Origin: Thalassovita autumnalis
Lineage (GTDB): Bacteria > Pseudomonadota > Alphaproteobacteria > Rhodobacterales > Rhodobacteraceae
Length of the DNA stretch: 64,000 bases
Reading direction: 5' to 3'
Assembly: GCF_001458255.1 (NCBI RefSeq)
Contig: NZ_CYSB01000041.1
Span: 62,001 to 126,000, forward strand
The translations under genes were made by a program, and so were the position numbers. Of this stretch, positions 18,263 through 26,637 are shown one piece after another. Under the pieces are notes generated by a model that was not told the DNA's origin, made no database searches, and saw only the letters and a program-made list of their open reading frames with translations. The first letter of the stretch is position 1. Every line of letters begins with the position of its first letter.

Positions 18263-19141
18263 ATGCAGATCCCAAACCTCAACAACCTACGGGCCTTTGA
18301 GGCCGCCGCGCGCCACCTGAACTTCCGTCTTGCCGCGGAGGAGTTGCTGGTCACCCAGGGCGCCGTGGCGCAACAAATCCGCCGGTTGGAACAGGATCTG
18401 GGCACCCAGCTGTTCCATCGGGAAGCCCGTGGCGTCAGCCTGACCGAAGCGGGCCGGCGCCTACAGCCCAATGCCAGTCAGGCGATTCAGCTGCTGCATC
18501 AGGGCCTGTTGCACCTGCGGGAGGGCGCGACTGTCACCCTGTCAGTGCCGCCCAGTTTTGCCACCAAATGGCTGCTGCCGCGCCTGCCTGATCTGGCCAA
18601 GGACCACCCGGCAATCACCCTCAACCTGCGGGCTGAGGAACGCGTCGCAGATCTGGCGCAGGGCATGGCGGATCTGGCAGTACGTCTGGGGCCACCACCG
18701 CAAGAACGCGGGCTGACCAGCATCGAACTGGCCCCCCTGCGACTGGTTGCGGTGGCCCAGACCGGGTTGTTTGACCCGCAAACAGAGTTGAGCGGGTTTT
18801 GTGACCTACCACTCATCCAGGATGGTCATCGCGATTGGCAACGCCTCATGAACGCAGCCGGGGTGGCGCATAGCGGGGCGATGTTGCAGGTGAACCAGAC
18901 CGGGCTGGCACTGGATGCAGCATTGCAGGGTCAGGGCATCGCACTGGTGCCAGATCTGTACCTGCCCGAATTGCTGGCCGCGCGGTTGATTACCCCCCTG
19001 TGGCACGCTCCGCAGGATGATACAGACGTGACGGCATCCGGGTTCCATCTGGTCTGGTCCCCGCGTCATGATCGTGCTGAAATAGCAACCGTGCGAAACT
19101 GGCTGATGGACGTGGCCACTGGAACAGGCCGCGACCGGTGA
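18263..19141 (+). CDS. LysR family transcriptional regulator (GcvA-like)
   Basis: A 292-residue LysR regulator. The winged helix-turn-helix is at about 5-62 (LNNLRAFEAAARHLNFRLAAEELLVTQGAVAQQIRRLE), with the GcvA-type LFHREARGVSLTEAG ending. The rest is the periplasmic-binding-like effector domain (VPPSFATKWLLPRLPDLAKDHP). LysR proteins usually control the divergently transcribed neighbour, here the atypical SDR at 17455-18153. The effector cannot be read from the sequence. Confidence 0.9.
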   Translation: MQIPNLNNLRAFEAAARHLNFRLAAEELLVTQGAVAQQIRRLEQDLGTQLFHREARGVSLTEAGRRLQPNASQAIQLLHQGLLHLREGATVTLSVPPSFATKWLLPRLPDLAKDHPAITLNLRAEERVADLAQGMADLAVRLGPPPQERGLTSIELAPLRLVAVAQTGLFDPQTELSGFCDLPLIQDGHRDWQRLMNAAGVAHSGAMLQVNQTGLALDAALQGQGIALVPDLYLPELLAARLITPLWHAPQDDTDVTASGFHLVWSPRHDRAEIATVRNWLMDVATGTGRDR

Positions 19142-19176
19142 AGCCCTTGCCGCAAAGCAGTTGACAGCGCAAACAA

Positions 19177-19192
19177 TTGACCCTTTGGTCAA
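19177..19192. promoter_or_regulatory. Palindromic operator candidate before the DgoK-like/deoC/ALDH operon
   Basis: TTGACC (19177-19182) and GGTCAA (19187-19192) form a perfect 6-bp inverted repeat around CTTT, 19 bp before the ATG at 19212. A TTGACA at 19161-19166 could be the -35 box. The size and form fit a dimeric repressor (GntR, MarR or similar); no such regulator is adjacent. Confidence 0.45.
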
Positions 19193-19211
19193 AAATTCAT
19201 AAGAGCAAAAC

Positions 19212-19913
19212 ATGACGAAATTCGACTGGATCGGTGTGGTTGAAGACCACGGCAGCCGCCTCGCGTGGGGGTTTGTTGGCAACAGCGCTGAGGGCGAGGC
19301 CCCGGTGGGCGCTGATGCCGCGCGCCTGGTGACCTTTGGGGGCGCCGCCAGCCAGCCGGTCCCGGCCAAAATCACCGCCACTGCCCCGGGTGGCGCGCTG
19401 ACCCAGACGCAACCGCTGGGCCTATTGCCAATAACCAGCCGTCTGGCGCTGGCCGGGCTGTGCCGGACCATCAAGGACTTTGACGGTGTGGCCTGTGTGG
19501 TCGACGGTGATCAAAGCCATTGGGTCCAGATCAGCGCGGATGAGGCGGTCAGCTTTCAAAGCTATCTGACCCCAACGCTGGCCCGCGGGTTAAACGCCGC
19601 CGAGGCCGCTACTGCCGATATCGACGCCCTGTCAGACACGCTGTCGCGCCCGGAACGGCTGGCAACACAGCTGTCCAGCGCGCAACTGGCCGAAGATCCC
19701 AGCGCCACAATCGGTCATCTCTTGGGGGCCGAACTGTCCGCCACGCGCCCCTACTGGCTGGGCCAGCGGGTGGCGCTGATTGCCGCCGGCCCCTTGGCCA
19801 AGGCCTATGCCGCTGCCTTCACCAGCCAGCACCTGATGGTGGAGCAACGTGATTTGCGCCAGCTGCAACAGCAGGGCATGATCGCTTTTAACAGCCAAGA
19901 CGAAGCCGTCTGA
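19212..19913 (+). CDS. Shortened 2-dehydro-3-deoxygalactonokinase (DgoK)-like protein
   Basis: A 233-residue protein whose second half matches DgoK: GVACVVDGDQSHWVQISADEAVSFQSYLT and then LLGAELSATRPYWLGQRVALIAAGPLAKAYAAAF. DgoK proteins are about 300 residues and begin with an AVDWGTS phosphate-binding loop. Here the N-terminus reads WIGVVEDHGSRLAWGF, lacks that Asp-Trp-Gly, and about 60-70 residues after it are missing. It may be a non-catalytic or altered sugar kinase. It is first in an apparent operon with deoC and the ALDH16 gene (stop to next start 48 bp), so a role in deoxy-sugar breakdown is inferred from context. Confidence 0.65.
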   Translation: MTKFDWIGVVEDHGSRLAWGFVGNSAEGEAPVGADAARLVTFGGAASQPVPAKITATAPGGALTQTQPLGLLPITSRLALAGLCRTIKDFDGVACVVDGDQSHWVQISADEAVSFQSYLTPTLARGLNAAEAATADIDALSDTLSRPERLATQLSSAQLAEDPSATIGHLLGAELSATRPYWLGQRVALIAAGPLAKAYAAAFTSQHLMVEQRDLRQLQQQGMIAFNSQDEAV

Positions 19914-19961
19914 GCCGACATGGACCAGACGCCCTTTCAACCGCAGTCCATGGAGGACAAG

Positions 19962-20951
19962 GTGACAACCGAAGTGAAAGAAAACACCGCGCAGCTGCCG
20001 CAGCTGCATGAGCCGCGCAACCCCGGCATGGAACTGGACCTTGATTGGGTCGCGCGCGTGCAGGCCAATACCTCGGCCATCGAACGCCGCTGCGCCACCC
20101 TGCCCGGCCGCCGTTCGGTCAAGAAGGACTATCAGGCGGCATGGCTCCTGAAGGCGATCACCTGCATCGACCTGACCACACTGGCCGGTGATGATACGGT
20201 GGGTCGTGTGGCGCGGCTTTGTGCCAAGGCCAAAACACCTGTGCGCTCCGAAATTCTGGCCGAACTGGGCGTTGAGGGCATCACCACCGGCGCGGTCTGC
20301 GTATATCACGACATGATCGAAAGCGCCGTGGCCAACCTAAAAGGCACCGGCATTCCTGTCGCGGCGGTTTCCACCGGTTTCCCGGCCGGCCTGTCGCCCT
20401 TCCACCTGCGCGTTGAAGAAATCCGCGAAAGCGTCAAAGCGGGGGCCGAGGAAATCGACATCGTGATATCCCGCCGCCACGTACTGAGCCAGAACTGGCA
20501 GGCCCTTTATGATGAGATGAAAGCCTTCCGTGAGGCCTGTGGTGACGCCCATGTGAAGGCCATTCTGGCGACCGGCGAACTGGGTTCGCTGCGCAATGTC
20601 GCGCGCGCCTCGCTGATCTGCATGATGGCCGGGGCGGATTTCATCAAGACCTCCACCGGTAAGGAAAGCGTCAACGCCACCCTGCCCGTCAGCCTGGTGA
20701 TGATCCGCGCTATTCGCGACTACTACGACCGCACCGGCTACCGTGTTGGCTACAAGCCAGCAGGCGGCATTTCCAAAGCCAAAGATGCGATCACGTATCT
20801 GGCCCTCATCAAAGAGGAGCTGGGCGATCGCTGGCTGCAACCGGATCTGTTCCGTTTTGGCGCGTCGTCACTGCTGGGCGACATTGAACGCCAGCTGGAA
20901 CATCACGTCACCGGCGCCTATTCGGCCAGCCACCGTCACGCAATGGGATAA
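19962..20951 (+). CDS. deoC: Deoxyribose-phosphate aldolase
   Basis: A DeoC/LacD-family class I aldolase of about 330 residues that splits 2-deoxyribose-5-phosphate into glyceraldehyde-3-phosphate and acetaldehyde. The Schiff-base region FIKTSTGKESVNATLP and the second lysine in VGYKPAGGISKAKDA are intact, as is VSTGFPAGLSPFHLRVEEI. I use the GTG at 19962 because GGAGG lies 5 nt before it; in-frame ATGs at 19920 and 19950 have poor ribosome-binding sites. The next gene, a double-domain aldehyde dehydrogenase, would remove the acetaldehyde formed. Confidence 0.92.
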   Translation: MTTEVKENTAQLPQLHEPRNPGMELDLDWVARVQANTSAIERRCATLPGRRSVKKDYQAAWLLKAITCIDLTTLAGDDTVGRVARLCAKAKTPVRSEILAELGVEGITTGAVCVYHDMIESAVANLKGTGIPVAAVSTGFPAGLSPFHLRVEEIRESVKAGAEEIDIVISRRHVLSQNWQALYDEMKAFREACGDAHVKAILATGELGSLRNVARASLICMMAGADFIKTSTGKESVNATLPVSLVMIRAIRDYYDRTGYRVGYKPAGGISKAKDAITYLALIKEELGDRWLQPDLFRFGASSLLGDIERQLEHHVTGAYSASHRHAMG

Positions 20952-20993
20952 GGGCGGCAGCTGCCCCCGGATCGTTACAGAAAGTCACGTACA

Positions 20994-23339
20994 ATGACCG
21001 TTAAAGAGATCTTTGAAACCATGGACTATGGCCCCGCCCCCGAATCTGCCGCCGAAGCACTGGCATGGCTTGTTGATCAGGGTGACCGTTTTGGCCATTT
21101 CATCGACGGTGCCTTCACCACGCCCGGTGACGGCTTTGATAGCAAGAACCCCGCAACCGGTGAGACGCTGGCGACGCTCAGCCAGGCCACGCAGGACGAC
21201 GTGGATGCCGCCGTTGCCGCCGCCCGCAAAGCACAGCCCAAATGGGCCAAGCTGGGCGGCCATGGTCGGGCCAAGCACCTCTATGCCATCGCCCGTCTGC
21301 TGCAGAAACATTCACGCCTGTTTGCCGTGCTGGAAACACTGGACAACGGCAAACCGATCCGCGAAAGCCGCGACATCGATATCCCGCTGGTGCAGCGCCA
21401 TTTCTATCACCACGCAGGAATGGCCCAGTTGATGGAAGAGGAACTTCAGGGCCGCGAGGCGCTTGGCGTTTGTGGTCAGGTGATCCCGTGGAACTTCCCG
21501 CTCCTGATGCTGGCGTGGAAGGTGGCCCCGGCGCTGGCCATGGGCAACACCGTGGTGCTGAAACCTGCGGAATACACCTCGCTCACCGCGCTTTGCTTTG
21601 CTGACCTCTGCCGCAAGGCGGGTCTGCCCAAAGGTGTTGTGAACATCGTCACCGGCGACGGCGCCGTGGGTGAGATGATCACCACCCATGAAGACATCGA
21701 CAAGGTGGCCTTCACCGGTTCCACCGCCGTGGGCCGCCACATCCGCCGCGCCACGGCCGGTCAGGGCAAGGGCCTGACGCTGGAGCTGGGCGGCAAGTCG
21801 CCCTACATCGTCTTTGACGACGCCGATATCGACAGCGCCATCGAAGGGCTGGTTGATGCGATCTGGTTCAACCAGGGTCAGGTCTGCTGTGCCGGGTCGC
21901 GCCTGTTGGTGCAGGAAGGCATCGCCGAGCAGTTCCACGCCAAGCTGAAGGCCCGCATGGACAAGCTGCGCGTTGGCAACCCAATGGACAAATGCATCGA
22001 CATGGGCGCGCTGGCCGATCCGGTGCAGCTGGCGACGGTGACCAAAATGGTCGACGCCTGCGAAGGCGGTGAAATTTACCGCGCCGATGGTGGCATTCCG
22101 GCCAATGGCTGTTTCTACCCGCCGACTCTGATCTCGGGCCTCAGCCCGGCAGATCCGCTGATGCAGGAAGAGATCTTTGGTCCGGTGCTTGTCACCTCCA
22201 CCTTCCGTACCCCGGCTGAGGTGGTCGATCTGGCCAATAACACCCGTTACGGCCTGGCAGCGACACTCTGGACGGAAAACGTGAACCTCGCGCTGGATAT
22301 CGCGCCCAAGCTGGTCGCCGGTGTGGTCTGGATCAACGGCACCAACATGTTTGATGCCGCCGCTGGCTTTGGTGGCGTGCGCGAAAGCGGCTTTGGCCGT
22401 GAGGGTGGCTGGGAAGGCCTGGGCGCCTACACGAAACCCGCACGCAAGACCAAGGCGCTGAAGAAGGTGGAGCCCTTCACCGGCAGCGAAATCGCACCCG
22501 CTGGTGTGGATCGCACCGGTAAGCTGTATATCGGCGGCAAACAGGCCCGTCCTGATAGCGGTTATTCGCGCGACGTCTGGTCCAAAGCAGGCAAACATCT
22601 GGGCGAGGTTCCGATTGCCAACCGCAAGGACATCCGCAACGCGGTTGAGGCGGCGCGCGGCGCTAAAGGCTGGGGCAAAACCACCGGCCATCTGCGGGCA
22701 CAGATCCTCTACTACATCGCCGAAAACCTCTCGGCCCGTGCCGATGAGTTTGCGCGTCGGATCAACGATCTGACCGGTGGCAAGGAGGGCGCGAAAGAGG
22801 TTGAAGCCTCGGTGCAGCGTCTGTTCACCTATGCCGCCTGGGCCGACAAATACGATGGGGCCGCCAAAGGTGTGCCGATCCGTGGTGTCGCTCTGTCGAT
22901 GAAGGAACCCGTGGGTGTGATCGGTGCGCTGTGCGCCGATGAGGCACCGCTGTTGGGTCTGGTTTCGGCCATGGCCCCGGCCATTGCGATGGGCAACCGT
23001 GTGGTGCTGACCGCAAGCGAAGCCTTCCCGCTGGCGGCGCTGGATTTCTACCAGATCCTTGAAACCTCGGACGTACCGGGCGGCGTGGTCAACATCGTGA
23101 CCGGCAGCCATGAAGAACTGGCAGACACCCTGGCCAAACACATGGATGTGGACGCGCTCTGGAGCTTCTCCTCCTCGGATGTTTCCGCGCTGATCGAACG
23201 CGAAAGCGCCGGCAACCTGAAACGCACCTGGGTCAACAACGGCCAAAGCCGTGACTGGATGGGCGCCGAGGGTCAGGGCAAAGAGTTCCTGGAAGCCGCA
23301 ACCGAGGTGAAAACCATCTGGGTACCCTACGGCGAGTGA
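20994..23339 (+). CDS. ALDH16-type double-domain aldehyde dehydrogenase
   Basis: A 781-residue fusion of two aldehyde-dehydrogenase folds. The N-terminal half (to about 490) is complete: substrate/cofactor segments IPWNFPLLMLAWK and FTGSTAVGRHI, general base Glu264 (LTLELGGKSP) and nucleophile Cys298 (FNQGQVCCAGSR). The C-terminal half has the ALDH fold (LRAQILYYIAENL, MAPAIAMGNRVVL, GGVVNIVTGSHEEL) but neither a GQxC nor an LELGG motif, as known for the ALDH16 family, whose second domain is non-catalytic. In this operon it probably oxidises the acetaldehyde made by DeoC. Confidence 0.88.
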   Translation: MTVKEIFETMDYGPAPESAAEALAWLVDQGDRFGHFIDGAFTTPGDGFDSKNPATGETLATLSQATQDDVDAAVAAARKAQPKWAKLGGHGRAKHLYAIARLLQKHSRLFAVLETLDNGKPIRESRDIDIPLVQRHFYHHAGMAQLMEEELQGREALGVCGQVIPWNFPLLMLAWKVAPALAMGNTVVLKPAEYTSLTALCFADLCRKAGLPKGVVNIVTGDGAVGEMITTHEDIDKVAFTGSTAVGRHIRRATAGQGKGLTLELGGKSPYIVFDDADIDSAIEGLVDAIWFNQGQVCCAGSRLLVQEGIAEQFHAKLKARMDKLRVGNPMDKCIDMGALADPVQLATVTKMVDACEGGEIYRADGGIPANGCFYPPTLISGLSPADPLMQEEIFGPVLVTSTFRTPAEVVDLANNTRYGLAATLWTENVNLALDIAPKLVAGVVWINGTNMFDAAAGFGGVRESGFGREGGWEGLGAYTKPARKTKALKKVEPFTGSEIAPAGVDRTGKLYIGGKQARPDSGYSRDVWSKAGKHLGEVPIANRKDIRNAVEAARGAKGWGKTTGHLRAQILYYIAENLSARADEFARRINDLTGGKEGAKEVEASVQRLFTYAAWADKYDGAAKGVPIRGVALSMKEPVGVIGALCADEAPLLGLVSAMAPAIAMGNRVVLTASEAFPLAALDFYQILETSDVPGGVVNIVTGSHEELADTLAKHMDVDALWSFSSSDVSALIERESAGNLKRTWVNNGQSRDWMGAEGQGKEFLEAATEVKTIWVPYGE

Positions 23340-23368
23340 TCCGCCGGGCCTTGCCCATTAGGAAAATC

Positions 23369-23406
23369 AAAACGGCAGGTCCTGACATAGGGCCTGCCGT
23401 TTTCGT
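23369..23406. terminator. Bidirectional terminator between the ALDH16 and AraC-type genes
   Basis: AAAACGGCAGG (23369-23379) and CCTGCCGTTTT (23393-23403) form an 11-bp perfect stem. The A and T runs give a U tail on either strand, serving both convergent genes. Confidence 0.8.
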
Positions 23407-23425
23407 TTCGCGATACCGCCGACAC

Positions 23426-24586
23426 CTACTTGCGCAGATCAGACGGGGTTTTGCCGGTCTCACGCTTGAAAGCCTTGTAGAACGCCGAGCGGGAATTGAA
23501 GCCAACGTCATAGGCGATGACCAGGATCGTCTCGTCCGAGGTGGTCAATTGCTGGATGGCGTCCTTCACCCGCCAGCCGTTTACCAGGTCAAAGAAGCTT
23601 TTGTTCAACTGCGTGTTCAGCGCCTGTGACACGTAATGCGAATTGGCCCCAACGTGTTTTGCCAGATCCCACAGCGACAGGTTGGGATCACGGTAGAGCA
23701 TATCCTGCGACATGGCCGCGTCGATCTTTTCGGCGATGCGTTGCGCGCGGGCGTCATCAAGGGCGGATTTTTCGTATTTGGGCTCAACTGGCGTTTCAGG
23801 CAGCGGGCGCTCATCCTGCATCTCTCTGACCAGCCCCGGGCGCTGCCGCAGGCCCCAGATGCCCAACACCCAAAACAGAGCCAGCAACGCCAGACTGTTC
23901 AGGACCAGCGCCTCTGCTTCGAAATCGGTTTCACCCAAGGCCCCGACGAAGATCGAAACGCTGTGCAGCACATTCAGCACCAGATAGAGCGCAGCCGACA
24001 CTAGGATGGCCCAGATCCACGTGAGTTCCTTATTTTCAGTGCTGGCAAACACATCCTTCAGCCGCGCCTGATAGGCGATGAGACGGCGCACCGTCAGATA
24101 GGTGTAACTGGCAATCATGATCTTGAAGGACACATCCCCCACCAACACCAGAAGCGCCATCACCAGCAACCCGGGGATCCGAGGGTCATCCTCTGCTAGA
24201 TCTGCCTCAATCAGATCGGCCGGGAAGAACAGCGCAGACCAAAAGCACAGTACAACGGCGATGATCGGCAGGATATGCCGGCGCAGCTTGGGGATCCGTA
24301 TCAGATCCCCTTCGCTGGTCAGGCCGCGGACATAGAGCCAGAACAGAAACGGGCTGGCGACCTCAAGCCCGGCCAGCAACAGGCCAAGGCGGGCAACCCA
24401 AACCGGCATGCCCTGCACCTCTGACAGTTCCAGAACGCCTGTCGCCAGGGCTTTGAACAGCAAAATCAACGCAAGCGGCAGGTAGACCCCCGGGTCGCGC
24501 CGCCGCAAGAGCAGCAGGTTTGCGCAGAACAGACACACCGCAACGGTGGCAACATTCAAAGCCGTATCGACCGAGGCAAAATTCAT
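23426..24586 (-). CDS. Membrane-anchored AraC family transcriptional regulator
   Basis: A protein of about 386 residues. The first 240 residues hold roughly seven hydrophobic helices (for example VATVAVCLFCANLLLL, LRRHILPIIAVVLCFWSALFF, LLVMALLVLVGDVSF). The last 110 residues are an AraC DNA-binding domain with both helix-turn-helix motifs (NLSLWDLAKHVGANSHYVSQALN and ETILVIAYDVGFNSRSAFYKAFKRETGKTPSDLR). Such proteins are thought to sense a signal in or across the membrane. I prefer the ATG at 24586; one at 24625 is also open. The divergent lipoprotein gene 358 bp away is a possible target. Confidence 0.82.
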   Translation of the reverse strand: MNFASVDTALNVATVAVCLFCANLLLLRRRDPGVYLPLALILLFKALATGVLELSEVQGMPVWVARLGLLLAGLEVASPFLFWLYVRGLTSEGDLIRIPKLRRHILPIIAVVLCFWSALFFPADLIEADLAEDDPRIPGLLVMALLVLVGDVSFKIMIASYTYLTVRRLIAYQARLKDVFASTENKELTWIWAILVSAALYLVLNVLHSVSIFVGALGETDFEAEALVLNSLALLALFWVLGIWGLRQRPGLVREMQDERPLPETPVEPKYEKSALDDARAQRIAEKIDAAMSQDMLYRDPNLSLWDLAKHVGANSHYVSQALNTQLNKSFFDLVNGWRVKDAIQQLTTSDETILVIAYDVGFNSRSAFYKAFKRETGKTPSDLRK

Positions 24587-24944
24587 TTTCAAACCCGTTT
24601 CCAGAGCCGCGCAAATAACCGCCATAGCGGATTGCCAGCATTTTCACTGCCGAGCAACTGTTGAGGCTGTTCTCATCGCACTGATTACCAGCCCCACACC
24701 GTTGTCCCCCTCCCAATAGCGTTTGTGTCTTTCAACGGTCGTCCACATCGACCGGAAAGGACATGCAAGAAAATTCAGCGCCGCAAATCACGGTCAAAAA
24801 TGTCCTTCCCGATGGAAGGAGACGACATCAGAACGCCCCCCATGCTGTGTGTGGGCGCAGCCGGACCAGCAACCGAAGCGCGGGCATGATGCCCAGCGCA
24901 ATTGTCTGGCTGACGGTCAAATGAGATACTTTATGAGGAACACC
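24587..24944. other. 358-bp gap between the AraC-type regulator and the small lipoprotein
   Basis: I see no convincing gene here. The gap holds divergent promoters. One short dyad stands out: TCCTTCC (24803-24809) and GGAAGGA (24814-24820) around CGAT. A roughly 50-codon frame from the ATG near 24762 has no recognisable content and could be chance. Confidence 0.4.
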
Positions 24945-25271
24945 ATGCCCCTTCGCACCATCCAGCTTCCCCTGATTGGCCTTATTGCGCTCGGCGGTCT
25001 TGTCGCTTGCGGTGAATCGAAAACCCAGCTTGCCGCGGCGAACTCTTACAGCTGCACCGAGCTTGCGCGTGAGATTGGAAAACGCGAACAACGCAAAACT
25101 TCCGCGCAGGTCGACGGTTTCGCAAATTCAATGGTTTCGATTTTCACCAGCGATAAGGAATTGCGCACCGCAGCGGATGTTGAAACCGGCGTCAACCTGA
25201 TCGATGAAATCGATGCTGGCAAATCCCTGAACCAGCTACAGAAGATCTATGACGCCAAGGGCTGCGTTTAA
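24945..25271 (+). CDS. Small hypothetical lipoprotein
   Basis: A 108-residue protein with a lipoprotein signal peptide: LIGLIALGGLVAC, lipobox LVAC with Cys22. The mature part is about 87 residues, polar and probably helical, with one further Cys near SYSCTELAREIGKREQRKTS and one in the final YDAKGCV, which could form a disulphide. I do not recognise the family. AGGA lies 5 nt before the ATG at 24945; in-frame sequence back to 24723 has no signal peptide or ribosome-binding site. It is divergent from the membrane AraC regulator. Confidence 0.65.
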   Translation: MPLRTIQLPLIGLIALGGLVACGESKTQLAAANSYSCTELAREIGKREQRKTSAQVDGFANSMVSIFTSDKELRTAADVETGVNLIDEIDAGKSLNQLQKIYDAKGCV

Positions 25272-25285
25272 GCATCAGAAGAGAC

Positions 25286-25312
25286 GCGCACAGCCCTTAG
25301 CGGGCTGTGCGC
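25286..25312. terminator. Hairpin after the small lipoprotein gene
   Basis: GCGCACAGCCC (25286-25296) pairs perfectly with GGGCTGTGCGC (25302-25312) across a 5-nt loop, between convergent genes. Downstream T content is modest (CTTAGTCCCTTTT), so termination is likely but not textbook. Confidence 0.65.
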
Positions 25313-25333
25313 CTTAGTCCCTTTTGGGGATCA

Positions 25334-26635
25334 TCACTCCAGCCCAACGGGCTGACCAACGACGACAAAGGTCAGTGCCTCGGGATCCAGCAGGCGTTTG
25401 GCCACCCGGTTGATATCCTCCAGCGTGACAGCGTTAACCCGATCATTGCGGGTGGCGATATAGTCGATCGGCATGTTGTCCATCTGCATCGCCACCATGA
25501 TGTTGGCGATTGAGGCATTGCTGTCAAAACGCAGCGGATAAGCACCGGTCAGATAGGTTTTGGCGTCCTGCAGCTCTTCTGCAGTCACGCCGTCCTCAGC
25601 CGCCTTGGCCCATTCATCACGAATGACCGAAACCGCCTGTGCCACCCGGTCATTGGCTGAGGCCACCGATCCCATCCACAGTTTTGCCTGATCCTTATCA
25701 GCAAGGAAAGAATAGACACCGTAGGTGAGGCCCCGCTTTTCGCGCACCTCCTCCATCAGGCGGCTTTCGAAGGACCCGCCACCAATGATCAGGTCCAGAA
25801 TAAAGGCCGGGAAGAAATCAGGATCTTCGCGCTCAATCCCACCCTGGGCAAACAAGGCGACCGACTGCGGGGTTTCAAACTCCACCACCTCAGTGCCGCC
25901 GGGCAGGTTCAGACTCGCCGGGCCCGGCAATGGCACGGTGGCCTCAGGCAGGTCCGCCAGCAGGCTATCCAGCAGCGCCGACAGTTCATCGGCAGTGATG
26001 TCGCCAACCGCAGAGACATAGACCCGATCCCGGGTCAGGCTATTTTGATGTGCAGTGACCAGATCGTCCCGGCTGAGCGCCTCAACACTGTCCAGTGTAC
26101 CCATCAAAGGCAGCGCATAGGGGTGATCGCCATAAAGCAGCTCTGACATCGCCTGACTGGCAATATCACGGGGCGATTTCAGGTCCGAACGAATCGCCGA
26201 TAGGACCTGCCCCCGCACCCGTTCCACTGCATCCTCATCAAACCGCGGCGCCACAAGGGAACCGCGCAACAGCGCCAGCGCCTCATCCTGATTTTCGGTC
26301 AGAAAACGGGCCGAGACGGTCACCGCGTCATCGTAAACGTCATACTCAAAGGACGCCGCCAGCCCTTCAACCTCACGGGCGAAGCCACGGGCATCCAGAT
26401 CCCCGGTGCCCTCCTCCAACAGACCAACCATCAGGTTGGTCGCACCCTTTTTGCCCGGTAGATCCAGTGCAGCGCCGCCTTTGAAGCGCAGTTCCAATGC
26501 AACAAAAGGGATCGAATGCTCTTCGACAAGCCATGCCTCAAACCCACCGGGGGAGGTCACGGGCTGAATATCCACCGCCGCGCGGGCCGGGGTGGTGACG
26601 ATCAGGGTCAAAGCGATAAGACAGTAACGCAGCAT
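25334..26635 (-). CDS. M16 family peptidase-like protein, inactive subunit
   Basis: A 433-residue exported protein (signal peptide to about TPARA at 19) with the two-lobed M16 fold (EEHSIPFVALELRFKGGAALDLPGKKGATNLMVGLLEEGTG). The zinc motif HxxEH is absent: the matching place reads NLMVGLLEEGT. The C-terminal lobe keeps the R/Y pair region (EVREKRGLTYGVYSF) that helps bind substrate. It lies 2 bp after the active M16 gene, so the two products probably form a periplasmic heterodimer like processing peptidase alpha/beta. Confidence 0.87.
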   Translation of the reverse strand: MLRYCLIALTLIVTTPARAAVDIQPVTSPGGFEAWLVEEHSIPFVALELRFKGGAALDLPGKKGATNLMVGLLEEGTGDLDARGFAREVEGLAASFEYDVYDDAVTVSARFLTENQDEALALLRGSLVAPRFDEDAVERVRGQVLSAIRSDLKSPRDIASQAMSELLYGDHPYALPLMGTLDSVEALSRDDLVTAHQNSLTRDRVYVSAVGDITADELSALLDSLLADLPEATVPLPGPASLNLPGGTEVVEFETPQSVALFAQGGIEREDPDFFPAFILDLIIGGGSFESRLMEEVREKRGLTYGVYSFLADKDQAKLWMGSVASANDRVAQAVSVIRDEWAKAAEDGVTAEELQDAKTYLTGAYPLRFDSNASIANIMVAMQMDNMPIDYIATRNDRVNAVTLEDINRVAKRLLDPEALTFVVVGQPVGLE

Positions 26636-26637
26636 GA

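Noticed and set aside
19920-19961. Earlier deoC starts at 19920 and 19950
   Set aside because: They lack a ribosome-binding site, while GGAGG is ideally placed for the GTG at 19962. They remain possible alternatives.
21312-23246. 644-codon minus-strand frame inside the ALDH16 gene
   Set aside because: Such long antisense frames are common opposite GC-rich genes. The product (rich in His, Gly, Arg, Gln) shows no recognisable motif and the plus-strand gene has all ALDH motifs.
24723-24944. Longer form of the small lipoprotein beginning at 24723
   Set aside because: The extra 74 residues lack a signal peptide and would bury the lipobox; AGGA at the right distance supports the ATG at 24945.
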